Source of the DNA: CAZBUK01 sp964495085
GTDB taxonomy: Bacteria > Bacteroidota > Ignavibacteria > T3Sed10-11
Reading direction: 5' to 3'
Length of the DNA stretch: 13,674 bases
NCBI GenBank assembly: GCA_964495085.1
Contig: CAZBUK010000098.1
Span: 1 to 13,674, forward strand
The notes beneath the pieces were generated by a model. The model saw nothing but the letters and a program-made list of their open reading frames with translations, was not told the origin of the DNA and ran no database searches. This document shows, piece after piece, positions 7,222 to 13,674 of the stretch (the first letter of the stretch is position 1; the number at the start of each line of letters is the position of its first letter). The position numbers and the translations under genes are program-made.

Positions 7222-10200
7222 ATGCAAAGAATACTATTTATCGCGGTCATTCTGGTCGTCTCCCTTCATACTGTAGTTCGGACGCAAATTCCCTATTTCA
7301 AATGCACTTCGAATACGGGCAATAATGCCACCGTCATCATTCCGGCGAATATTATTCCCAGCATTAACGGCGTAATGCTCGCAGACGGAGACGAGATCGG
7401 CGTATTTACTCCCCAGGGACTCTGCGCGGGTATGGCGATTTGGGGAGGGACAAATCTTTCGATCACCGTCTGGGGTAATGACGATCAAACTCCGCTCATC
7501 GATGGTTTCAGAATCGGTGAGGAGATATCATTCCGGGCGTATTCACATACAGACGAGCTTGAATACGAATTTATACGCGTGGAGTATTCATCTCAATTTC
7601 CCGCCACGACAACGACGGGAGTATACGGAGTCAATCAGATCTACGTCCTCGGGCTCTTCGAGTCGTATCTACCGATCCCGTTTCAACCCGTACTCGTTTC
7701 TCCGGTTGACGATGCAACGGATGTCGAGACACGTCCGTTATTCAGGTGGAACTCCGTCAGGGTAGCCGATACATACGGGATCCATGTAGCGACGGATAAT
7801 CAATTTTCATCGATCGTTATCGACGAGGAAGATATCGCGGATACCTCATTCCGGCCTGATGAAGAGCTGGATCATAAAACACTCTACTATTGGCGGGTTA
7901 ACGGAACAAATGCAACCGGTACGGGTGAATGGTCGGAGATCAGTGCCTTTACGACCATTATCGATTTCCCCGCTGTCCCCCGTCTGGTAAGTCCCTCAGA
8001 CGAGGCTCTGAACCAGCCGGTCAATCTGATCGTAATCTGGCGGCATGCGGAGGATGCAGACCATTATGAGCTGCAGATATCTACGCAACAGAATTTCGCG
8101 ACAACGGTCGTCAATCAATCTTCGCTCTCCGATACGCTCTATAATATCCTCGGACTTCAACACAAGACGGTGCATTACTGGAGAGTCCGTGCGGTGAACA
8201 GTCGCGGTTCAGGCGACTGGTCGACGCCGTACTCATTCATGACAATCGTTCCATTTCCCGGTTCCCCGGACCTGCTCTCGCCGCCCGACGAAGCCGGCCT
8301 CGTGCCCGTCGATGAAACCTTCATCTGGGGCGAATCGACTGATGCGCAGACTTACCAGATACAGATAGACCGGGCGGGAACTTTTACCAATCCGGTGGTT
8401 AATCAAAGTAATATCACACAATTGTTCTATCGTGCGTCGGGTCTCGATAACAATACCAGACATTACTGGCGTGTCCGCGCATCGAATGTCGCGGGCAATA
8501 GCGAATGGTCTACGGTGAAAACCTTTACAACCATCATAGCCTTTCCGCAAACACCTGCCCTGTCGACACCTGCCAACGAGACCATCAACGTTCCGGTAAA
8601 TCCGACGCTGACGTGGAATCCCGGGCAGGATGCGACCGCGTATCGCATTCAGGTTTCGGCCCAGCAGAATTTTGCATCCCTTGCCGTTGATACTTCAGGG
8701 ATTCAGGATACTTCGGTCGTTGTCGGAGGCCTGATTCATCAGACACGGTATTTTTGGAGAGTCCGGTCGGAAAACTATCGCGGTATGAGCAACTGGTCCG
8801 AGATCCGAAGTTTCATCACCTCGCCTAAATTGCTCTCCCTCAAAACTCCCGCCGGCGGCGAAATATGGCAGGCAGGAACGCAGCAATCGATCTCATGGGA
8901 ATACGCCGGCGTTTCGCAGATACGCATCGAATTTAATCCGAACGACGGATCGGGATGGAGAGAGATCAACGCCTCGGCAAACGCAGTAAATGCCAGTTAC
9001 TCCTGGAATGTAACCGATATCAGCTCCTTAAACTCCGTCATCCGGATCACCGACATCAACGATCCGGGCCTTACCGCATCCAGTCAGCCGTTCGCGATCT
9101 ACCCCGCGACGGTTCCGGTCGATCTCGATTTGTCATTCGGCACCGCATCTTCCGTAAGCAGCTATCGAATGGTTGGACTGCCCGGCAATATGAATCATCC
9201 GATTGCTGGGTTCATGAGAGGAGTGCCGAATACGGACTGGACGGCATATTTCGACAACGGGCAGAATGCCGGTTACCTGCAGGAGTACGACCAATCGTCT
9301 GCGTTCATGTTCCGACCCGGAAGGGGTTTTTGGCTTCTGAGCAGAAACGACTTGAATTTTGATATTCAGGTTGCAAGCGTCCCGCTTGCGTCGGATAAAT
9401 CATTTTCAATACCGCTGCATCCCGGTTGGAACATCATCTCAAATCCATTCAACGTGCCGGTCGATTGGAACGCCGTGAGGCAGGCGAATTCGATCACCGG
9501 CACAATCTGGGACTACGACGGTTCGTACGCAGAATCTTCCGTTCTTGTACCCTTTAAGGGATACTATTATTTTAATCCCTCTCAAAATGCCTCGATCAGG
9601 ATTTCCTATCCGAACGGAAACAGTCTTCCCAAGAGCCCGGACGATCGGGAAACTTACCCGGCAACGACGCTGACACTACGCCTGGCAGCTGAGCACACTG
9701 CATCATCTCCAGTCAGGGTGCACATTCGGAATATTGAGAACGCCGGTAATTCGTCGCTCATCCAATACGCGCCTCCGGGAGACTTCTCCGAGCTCTCCAT
9801 AACGATGCAGAACGACGATCTTCCGACCGAGTACAAATTATTATCCGAAGACGAGAAAACACTCGACGAAGGCGGAATAGCCGTCAAGCTGATTATCACG
9901 TCGCGCCTCGAAGCCCGCTCTCGCCTGACATTCGAAGGATCGGATCTCCTCGATGCTTATGAACTTTTACTAATAGACAATTCGACGGGAAAACAGTACG
10001 ATGTGCATGCGGGCGAAGTCCCCTCACTGCCGCCCGGCGAGATACGCGCAACGTATACCCTGCTCATCGGAACGGCGGACTATATCCGCGAGATCGCCGA
10101 CCGTACGGTACCCGAGACATATCATCTCTCTCAGAATTATCCTAATCCGTTCAATCCGTCTACCACGATTGAATACAGCATTCCCGAGACGCAGGATGGT

Positions 10201-10401
10201 GTTCCGGTCAGCATCGATATCTTTAATTTACTTGGACAACATGTCCGCAGCCTGGTCCGGGAAACTCAGAGAGCAGGATTCTACCGGATCGAGTGGAATG
10301 CACTCGATGAATCGGGACGTTCCGTCCCGAGCGGTATATACTTCTATCGCATCCAGGCCGGGGAATTCAGAGCTACGAAAAAAATGATATTCGCCAAATA
10401 G
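7222..10401 (+). CDS. Fn3-repeat T9SS cargo protein with N-terminal EIGV domain
   Basis: Secreted protein of 1059 residues. A signal peptide covers residues 1-21 (cleavage probably before Q22). The EIGV domain spans about 25-140 and carries GNNATVIIP, GDEIGVF and LSITVWGND. Four Fn3 repeats follow at about 150-534, each with a YWRVR or FWRVR strand and G-x-x-x-WS. Next is an Ig-like domain (about 534-627) that begins LKTPAGGEIWQAGT and resembles Kre9/KNH-type domains. A W-x-x-IS region covers about 642-790, then a beta-rich stretch about 812-958. The type A sorting domain runs from NYPNPFNP (972-979) to the C-terminus. C28 and C68 are the only cysteines I see, both in the EIGV domain, so a single disulphide is possible; the paralogue lacks the first one. 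The start has only a weak upstream GGGA, so translation may be coupled to the preceding gene. Probable adhesin or surface-matrix protein; ligand unknown. Confidence 0.95.
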   Translation: MQRILFIAVILVVSLHTVVRTQIPYFKCTSNTGNNATVIIPANIIPSINGVMLADGDEIGVFTPQGLCAGMAIWGGTNLSITVWGNDDQTPLIDGFRIGEEISFRAYSHTDELEYEFIRVEYSSQFPATTTTGVYGVNQIYVLGLFESYLPIPFQPVLVSPVDDATDVETRPLFRWNSVRVADTYGIHVATDNQFSSIVIDEEDIADTSFRPDEELDHKTLYYWRVNGTNATGTGEWSEISAFTTIIDFPAVPRLVSPSDEALNQPVNLIVIWRHAEDADHYELQISTQQNFATTVVNQSSLSDTLYNILGLQHKTVHYWRVRAVNSRGSGDWSTPYSFMTIVPFPGSPDLLSPPDEAGLVPVDETFIWGESTDAQTYQIQIDRAGTFTNPVVNQSNITQLFYRASGLDNNTRHYWRVRASNVAGNSEWSTVKTFTTIIAFPQTPALSTPANETINVPVNPTLTWNPGQDATAYRIQVSAQQNFASLAVDTSGIQDTSVVVGGLIHQTRYFWRVRSENYRGMSNWSEIRSFITSPKLLSLKTPAGGEIWQAGTQQSISWEYAGVSQIRIEFNPNDGSGWREINASANAVNASYSWNVTDISSLNSVIRITDINDPGLTASSQPFAIYPATVPVDLDLSFGTASSVSSYRMVGLPGNMNHPIAGFMRGVPNTDWTAYFDNGQNAGYLQEYDQSSAFMFRPGRGFWLLSRNDLNFDIQVASVPLASDKSFSIPLHPGWNIISNPFNVPVDWNAVRQANSITGTIWDYDGSYAESSVLVPFKGYYYFNPSQNASIRISYPNGNSLPKSPDDRETYPATTLTLRLAAEHTASSPVRVHIRNIENAGNSSLIQYAPPGDFSELSITMQNDDLPTEYKLLSEDEKTLDEGGIAVKLIITSRLEARSRLTFEGSDLLDAYELLLIDNSTGKQYDVHAGEVPSLPPGEIRATYTLLIGTADYIREIADRTVPETYHLSQNYPNPFNPSTTIEYSIPETQDGVPVSIDIFNLLGQHVRSLVRETQRAGFYRIEWNALDESGRSVPSGIYFYRIQAGEFRATKKMIFAK
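7672..8823 (+). repeat. Four fibronectin type III repeats
   Basis: The SP-x-D-(D/E)-A type opening motif recurs at residues 160, 257, 353 and 449, a period of 96-97 residues. Each unit ends with (Y/F)WRVR, then N-x-x-G or Y-R-G, then WSxxxxF(T/I)T. The single Fn3 domain of the upstream giant protein (about 4930-5205) has the same YYWRVRAVN signature. Confidence 0.9.
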
Positions 10402-10413
10402 GCGGCCACTGGT

Positions 10414-10420
10414 GGAAGGA
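10414..10420 (+). promoter_or_regulatory. Ribosome binding site for the 170-residue membrane-anchored protein
   Basis: GGAAGGA lies eight bases before the ATG at 10429, which fixes that start. Confidence 0.6.
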
Positions 10421-10428
10421 CCGAAACT

Positions 10429-10941
10429 ATGATACGACATTACAGCGAATCGAGGATATTTAAATACACTGCCTGGTGCCTCTGCTTCATCCTCCTGGGT
10501 CCGGGAGCGATCGTCTCCCAGGAGAAAGACGTCCGGAATATCGATGTGGTGTTCGAAAGGGATGCGGTTGTCGTATACTACGACCTCTATTTCTTTGCAG
10601 AGAACGCCCGATACGACGTCGAATTAATGGTATCGGTAGATGGCGGTAAATTATTCTCGCTCACTCCCCGGTTCGTATCGGGTGACATCGGAAGGGATAT
10701 TCCCGCGGGTAGCCGGAAAAGAATCATCTGGTATCCGGAGCGGGATTATATCGACGAGATCGGTCCCGAGCGATATACTGTCTCCGTCAGCGCCGTTCGG
10801 CGTGAACGGGGAAAGGGCTTGCTGTACGTTCTCATCGGTGCGGCGATTACGGGCGGTGGAGCGGCCGCATACTTCCTGCTCGGAGGCAAGGATGACGGCG
10901 ATTCTTTTCCGAAGCCTCCCGAGAGACCGACGAACAATTAA
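10429..10941 (+). CDS. Exported beta-domain protein with C-terminal membrane helix
   Basis: Unrecognised protein of 170 residues. Residues about 11-30 are a signal peptide, with the only two cysteines (17 and 19) inside it and no lipobox. Residues about 36-122 look like an Ig-type beta domain: VVVYYDLYF, VELMVSVDGG, VSGDIG (83-88), AGSRKRIIW (93-101) and YTVSVSAV. I know the pairing of V-SGD-(I/V)-G with a basic stretch ending IIW from exported FCB proteins but cannot name the family. Residues 131-152 form a glycine/alanine-rich transmembrane helix, followed by an acidic KDDGD and a proline-rich FPKPPERP tail. It lacks a sorting signal, so it is probably membrane-held in the periplasm rather than a T9SS cargo. 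Gaps of 27 and 15 bases place it in the run with the cargo genes, suggesting a helper role (inference). Confidence 0.88.
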   Translation: MIRHYSESRIFKYTAWCLCFILLGPGAIVSQEKDVRNIDVVFERDAVVVYYDLYFFAENARYDVELMVSVDGGKLFSLTPRFVSGDIGRDIPAGSRKRIIWYPERDYIDEIGPERYTVSVSAVRRERGKGLLYVLIGAAITGGGAAAYFLLGGKDDGDSFPKPPERPTNN

Positions 10942-10946
10942 AGGAA
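10940..10946 (+). promoter_or_regulatory. Ribosome binding site for the W/YD-repeat protein
   Basis: AAAGGAA overlaps the last bases of the previous stop codon. Its AGGA core is 11 bases before the ATG at 10957. Confidence 0.5.
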
Positions 10947-10956
10947 ACGATTCGGC

Positions 10957-12066
10957 ATGAACACCTCTGCGCATAGATATATACCTTTCGATCCGTATAC
11001 TACTATTTTTACATTCTGCCTCCTCATGGCATTGACGGCGAGCTCCCTACAGCTCCGGGGACAGCAACTCCAGGATATTTACATACCCGAAGATATTTTT
11101 CAGAACAGCGAGCGAACCTTTCTCAGATACAACGATTCGCAGCAGCTCAGCGAGGAGCTGACCCAGGCATGGCTCGGCACCGGCGCATGGATGAACAGCC
11201 GGCGTTATCAATACGAGTTCAATACCGAAACCGGGGACAGCGCCGTTGCGAAGGTTTATCAGGTCTGGCTGCAGGGAGGATGGCGGGATGCGTTCAGGGA
11301 GGAGTACATCTACGACGAAAGTATGAACCGAACGCAGGTCACATCTCAACAGTATGCGGAAATTCTACGGAGGTGGGTGCCGTCCCGGCGCGACCTATAC
11401 CGATACGATGAAAACGGGCTCCGGACGGAATGGCTCGTGAGAATATGGAACGATCGCGATGGATGGCAAAATGAAAAACGATTTCTCTATTCATACAGTC
11501 CCGAAAATCTCGTAACCGAACATGTCTTTCTGGAATGGGAGCGGAATGAGTGGCGGAATGTCAGGAGGATCCAGTATCTTTACGACTTTCGCGGCAACAG
11601 GATCGAACGTCTGATTCAGGAATGGATAGGCAGAGGATGGACGAACATCGAGCGGTACAATACCGTGTACAACGACCAGGGACATGCCACTGAACTTACT
11701 TTCCGAAGTTGGGACGGAAACACCTGGATCGACCGTCAGCGGGAACAATTTGTGTACGACGAAGAAGGCAGGCTCGCTGAGATAACAACGTTAACCCGGC
11801 TGCCCGGAGGAGAATTCTCTCCAATTTCGCGGAAAGAACAGCGGTATAACGATATTAGTTTAGTTCGGGAGGTGGTTCTTGCGAAGTGGGACGGATCGGA
11901 AGCATTTATCAATGAGGGGAGGTACTCATACGACTACAACAGACGGGGCAATCCCACCCTCATCATTTTCGACATCTGGAACGACGGCCTGTGGGAACAG
12001 GTGAACCGCCAGGTTTTCACCTATGACGATACAGGCAGGCTTGCGGTCAAGTTTATCGAGAGGTAA
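10957..12066 (+). CDS. Exported W/YD-type repeat protein without sorting domain
   Basis: Protein of 369 residues. Residues about 15-35 are a signal peptide (hydrophobic TTIFTFCLLMALTASSL, likely cleavage near RGQQ) that holds its only cysteine. A short linker leads to ten repeats of about 30 residues from residue 71 to the C-terminus, each with a W-x-x-x-x-W pair or variant, an R, then Y-x-YD-x-x-G-x-x-x-E. The spacing resembles YD/RHS-type repeats and the tryptophan-rich YD repeats often seen in Bacteroidota T9SS cargo. There is no RHS core and no T9SS type A domain, because the protein stops within the last repeat. It may therefore be periplasmic or outer-membrane associated, or secreted by another route. 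Function unknown. It is the last plus-strand gene, 35 bases from the convergent transferase. Confidence 0.9.
   Translation: MNTSAHRYIPFDPYTTIFTFCLLMALTASSLQLRGQQLQDIYIPEDIFQNSERTFLRYNDSQQLSEELTQAWLGTGAWMNSRRYQYEFNTETGDSAVAKVYQVWLQGGWRDAFREEYIYDESMNRTQVTSQQYAEILRRWVPSRRDLYRYDENGLRTEWLVRIWNDRDGWQNEKRFLYSYSPENLVTEHVFLEWERNEWRNVRRIQYLYDFRGNRIERLIQEWIGRGWTNIERYNTVYNDQGHATELTFRSWDGNTWIDRQREQFVYDEEGRLAEITTLTRLPGGEFSPISRKEQRYNDISLVREVVLAKWDGSEAFINEGRYSYDYNRRGNPTLIIFDIWNDGLWEQVNRQVFTYDDTGRLAVKFIER
11167..12063 (+). repeat. Ten ~30-residue W/YD repeats
   Basis: The period is about 88-90 bases. Clear unit starts are IWNDRDGWQNEKR, EWERNEWRNVRR, EWIGRGWTNIER, SWDGNTWIDRQR and DIWNDGLWEQVNR, each followed by Y-x-Y(D/N) and a G-x-x-x-E turn. 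The third and eighth units are degenerate: the third is shorter, and the eighth has lost the tryptophans. Confidence 0.8.
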
Positions 12067-12101
12067 CCGACACCCAACGTTTGTCCGGCGCCGGTGGAAC
12101 G
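12067..12101. other. Short convergent intergenic gap
   Basis: Thirty-five bases lie between two convergent stop codons. They hold a perfect 10-base palindrome, CCGGCGCCGG (12085-12094), but no T-run on either side, so it is not a standard intrinsic terminator. No other signal was seen. Confidence 0.5.
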
Positions 12102-13502
12102 TCAATACGCCATCGGATCACCCTTTATGGTTTTAAAGACCGTCATGAATACGATCTGGAAGTCGAGCAAGAAGCTCCAGTTCTCGATATACCAGAGATC
12201 GTACTCGATACGTTTCTGCATCTGGAGCGGATCTCTCGTCTCTCCTCGAAATCCGTTCACCTGCGCCCACCCGGTAATTCCCGGCTTCACGAGGTGACGC
12301 CGCATATAGTGGATGATGGTGTCTTTCGATTCCAGATTGAGCGGCGTCGGATGCGGCCGCGGCCCGACCACCGACATCTCCCCTTTCAGCACATTCCAGA
12401 ACTGAGGCATTTCGTCGATGTTCGTCTTTCGAAGAATATTTCCTATCATTGTGATCCGAGGATCGTTTTTCTTCGCCTGTTGATATCTCCCGCTCTCATC
12501 GACATCCTGGCTCGTGGTCACCATTGAACGGAATTTGTAACAGATAATTTTACGGTTTGTTCTGCCCCATCGCTCCTGCCTGAAGAATACGGGTCCCTTT
12601 GAAGTGATTTTTATTCCAAGCGCGACAAGGGGCCACAGCCAGGAGAAGAGAAGCAGGAAGAGGAGAACGGTAAATATCAGATCGAATGTTCGTTTGAAGA
12701 ATCTCCAATGCATCTCGTCCATCTTGTAGCTTCTCACCGAGATGATCGGAAAATTATTGAACATCGATACTTTGAATTTCGATGTCAGGAATCTTATATA
12801 TTCGGGCAGAATGCGCACATGGACGGGGTGGTTTTCGCAGACGCGGATCACCTGCTCGATACTGTGATGTGCATGGCTCGGAAGTGAAATGAGGACGTCG
12901 TCGATCTGCCGCTGCGATAAAACCGTCTCGAGCATATCGAGATCTCCGAGAAGCTCGCCGTTGAGCCCCGGCCTCGGCTTATCGTCGATGAATCCGATAA
13001 ACCGGTAACCGAAGTGAGGATTACTGACGATGGTCTGGCGAAACCGCCTCCCGATATAACCGGCCCCGATGATGAGAACCTTTCGAATATTTTTCCCCTT
13101 CCTCCGGATCCGTTCGAGGTAGAGACGAAGGATCAGCTTTTGTAGTCCAAGTCCGAAAAGGGATATAAATCCGAAATACACGACGAAGGATCTCGTGAGC
13201 ATCGTCTCGCGGATAAATACGAGCACGAACACGAAACCTATGATGAAGATGGAAAATGACTTCAGCAGGACGGTCAGCTCGTAGCTGAAATTCCGCGACC
13301 TGAATTCGTCGTACAAACCGGTCATTTTACCGGATGCGTACCAGATCAGACCCGCAAGCATAACCAAATAAAAATACTGATCCCCGGCCGCCTGTTCGGC
13401 TTCCCTCAACTCTAAGATCGATGTGACATAAAAACCCAGGGCGAGAATGGCAATGTCGAGGGCAAGTCGGAATATGGTAAATTGGGTCTGGTATGTTTTC
13501 AT
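12102..13502 (-). CDS. WcaJ-type undecaprenyl-phosphate sugar-1-phosphate transferase
   Basis: Inner-membrane enzyme of 466 residues (E. coli WcaJ is about the same length). It moves a hexose-1-phosphate, often glucose, from a UDP-sugar to undecaprenyl phosphate, the first step of exopolysaccharide or O-antigen-like glycan synthesis. Four N-terminal membrane segments lie at about 8-30, 42-60, 78-98 and 104-127. A Rossmann-like domain follows with GAGYIG (146-151). The catalytic module starts with KRTFDL (270-275) and a fifth hydrophobic segment (about 275-298). It then has GPVFFRQ (303-309), YKFRSM (322-327), the Asp-Glu pair in TNIDEMPQ (363-364), VVGPRP (378-383), GWAQVNGFRGET (411-422) and a C-terminal AY. 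NGxRGET and the late YDLWYIENWS favour the WcaJ subgroup over WbaP, but the sugar is not proven. ATG 13502 is the only usable start before an in-frame upstream stop, and it has no Shine-Dalgarno of its own. Confidence 0.95.
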   Translation of the reverse strand: MKTYQTQFTIFRLALDIAILALGFYVTSILELREAEQAAGDQYFYLVMLAGLIWYASGKMTGLYDEFRSRNFSYELTVLLKSFSIFIIGFVFVLVFIRETMLTRSFVVYFGFISLFGLGLQKLILRLYLERIRRKGKNIRKVLIIGAGYIGRRFRQTIVSNPHFGYRFIGFIDDKPRPGLNGELLGDLDMLETVLSQRQIDDVLISLPSHAHHSIEQVIRVCENHPVHVRILPEYIRFLTSKFKVSMFNNFPIISVRSYKMDEMHWRFFKRTFDLIFTVLLFLLLFSWLWPLVALGIKITSKGPVFFRQERWGRTNRKIICYKFRSMVTTSQDVDESGRYQQAKKNDPRITMIGNILRKTNIDEMPQFWNVLKGEMSVVGPRPHPTPLNLESKDTIIHYMRRHLVKPGITGWAQVNGFRGETRDPLQMQKRIEYDLWYIENWSFLLDFQIVFMTVFKTIKGDPMAY

Positions 13503-13537
13503 ATCGGTTCTGAAAATTCGGTCCGGCCGATATTCAT
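13499..13537 (-). CDS. Possible 12-codon leader ORF overlapping the transferase start
   Basis: An ATG at 13537 opens a 12-residue frame that ends in a TGA at 13501-13499. That stop shares ATGA (13502-13499) with the transferase start. It has the best Shine-Dalgarno in the region, AAGGAG nine bases upstream, whereas the transferase has none. This suggests translational coupling. The peptide (MNIGRTEFSEPI) has no run of one amino acid, so it is not an obvious attenuator. Alternatively, an indel in the assembly has split a longer N-terminus. Confidence 0.45.
   Translation of the reverse strand: MNIGRTEFSEPI
13501..13533 (-). promoter_or_regulatory. Possible start-codon hairpin before the transferase gene
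   Basis: ATATCGG at 13501-13507 and CCGATAT at 13527-13533 are exact inverted repeats of 7 bases with a 19-base loop. In the minus-strand transcript the 3' arm includes the first two bases of the transferase AUG, and the 5' arm lies in codons 2-4 of the leader ORF. A ribosome on the leader would open it. Stability is modest and untested. Confidence 0.35.
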
Positions 13538-13546
13538 TGGGATTAA

Positions 13547-13552
13547 CTCCTT
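13547..13552 (-). promoter_or_regulatory. Strong Shine-Dalgarno for the leader ORF
   Basis: The minus strand reads AAGGAG, nine bases before the leader ATG at 13537 and 44 bases before the transferase ATG. That is too far to serve the transferase directly. Confidence 0.6.
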
Positions 13553-13586
13553 GATCTGATACATCGGCTCATTGGTGTCCAAAATA

Positions 13587-13592
13587 ATTATA
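13587..13592 (-). promoter_or_regulatory. Candidate -10 element for the transferase transcript
   Basis: The minus strand reads TATAAT, a perfect sigma-70 -10 hexamer, about 35 bases upstream of the AAGGAG. No convincing -35 is seen at the usual spacing, and no exact Bacteroidota-type TTTG/TAnnTTTG pair is present. Confidence 0.3.
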
Positions 13593-13639
13593 GACGAAGT
13601 GAACATAGTGGAAGATTGTATTGGAAAAGGTATAACTTT

Positions 13640-13674
13640 ATGATACACAAACTATGGGTCCAGTATGATTTATT
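13640..13674 (+). CDS. Possible start of a divergent gene, truncated by the window
   Basis: The ATG at 13640 is preceded nine bases upstream by AAAGG (13626-13630) and opens a frame (MIHKLWVQYDL) that stays open for the 11 complete codons left. This is too short to judge or to assign a function. Confidence 0.25.
   Translation, partial: MIHKLWVQYDL

Noticed and set aside
6652..7227. Minus-strand open frame of 191 codons
   Set aside because: It lies antisense to the 254-residue cargo gene, whose signal peptide, EIGV domain and sorting domain are convincing. The antisense product has no recognisable feature.
8955..9362. Plus-strand open frame of 135 codons in another frame
   Set aside because: It overlaps the 1059-residue cargo gene fully and has an arginine-rich product with no domain.
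12085..12094. Palindrome CCGGCGCCGG as a bidirectional terminator
   Set aside because: The stem is only five pairs with no proper loop, and no T-run follows on either strand.
12081..12527. Plus-strand open frame of 148 codons
   Set aside because: Antisense to the catalytic end of the transferase, where all family motifs are intact on the minus strand.
13616..13644. Plus-strand promoter TTGTAT-17-TATGAT
   Set aside because: The -35 matches only three of six bases, and the -10 overlaps the more plausible ATG of a divergent frame at 13640.

Overview
The window comes from a bacterium of the FCB group (Bacteroidota, Ignavibacteria, Chlorobi, Calditrichota, KSB1 and relatives). The main evidence is three neighbouring genes whose products end in the same 80-90 residue C-terminal domain, opened by N(F/Y)PNPFNP and closed by a lysine/arginine-ended strand. 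This is the type A sorting signal of the type IX secretion system (T9SS). The spelling NPFNPxTTI is the one usual in Ignavibacteria, Calditrichota and KSB1-like lineages, but the sequence alone does not fix the phylum. No mobile element, tRNA, rRNA or CRISPR array was seen.

Bases 1-12066 hold five plus-strand genes with gaps of only 14, 21, 27 and 15 bases, so they are probably one operon. (1) The 3' part of a giant, cysteine-free surface protein runs from base 2 to 6421. It enters the window already open, and the visible part is 2139 residues. It has about 13 Ig-like repeats, three exactly 86-residue carboxypeptidase-regulatory-like repeats, one Fn3 domain, a duplicated W-x-x-IS module, an EIGV domain and a T9SS signal. 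(2) A small secreted protein (6436-7200) is just an EIGV domain plus a T9SS signal. (3) A 1059-residue protein (7222-10401) has an N-terminal EIGV domain, four Fn3 repeats, a Kre9/KNH-like Ig domain and a T9SS signal. (4) A 170-residue exported protein (10429-10941) has a beta domain, a glycine-rich C-terminal membrane helix and a proline-rich tail. (5) A 369-residue exported protein (10957-12066) has ten ~30-residue W/YD-type repeats and no sorting signal.

A polyprenyl-phosphate sugar-1-phosphate transferase of the WcaJ type lies convergently on the minus strand (12102-13502). It would start synthesis of an exopolysaccharide or O-antigen-like glycan. Its start region is unusual: the only strong Shine-Dalgarno sequence serves a 12-codon leader ORF whose stop overlaps the transferase start (ATGA), and the start codon lies partly inside a possible hairpin. 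A divergent gene may begin at 13640 and run off the window.

Together the region looks like a cell-surface locus: long adhesin-like fibres exported by T9SS, accessory envelope proteins, and next to them an enzyme that primes surface glycan synthesis. The clearest non-routine signals are the EIGV domain shared by three consecutive products and the translational-coupling arrangement before the transferase. No system that is clearly new can be shown from sequence alone.
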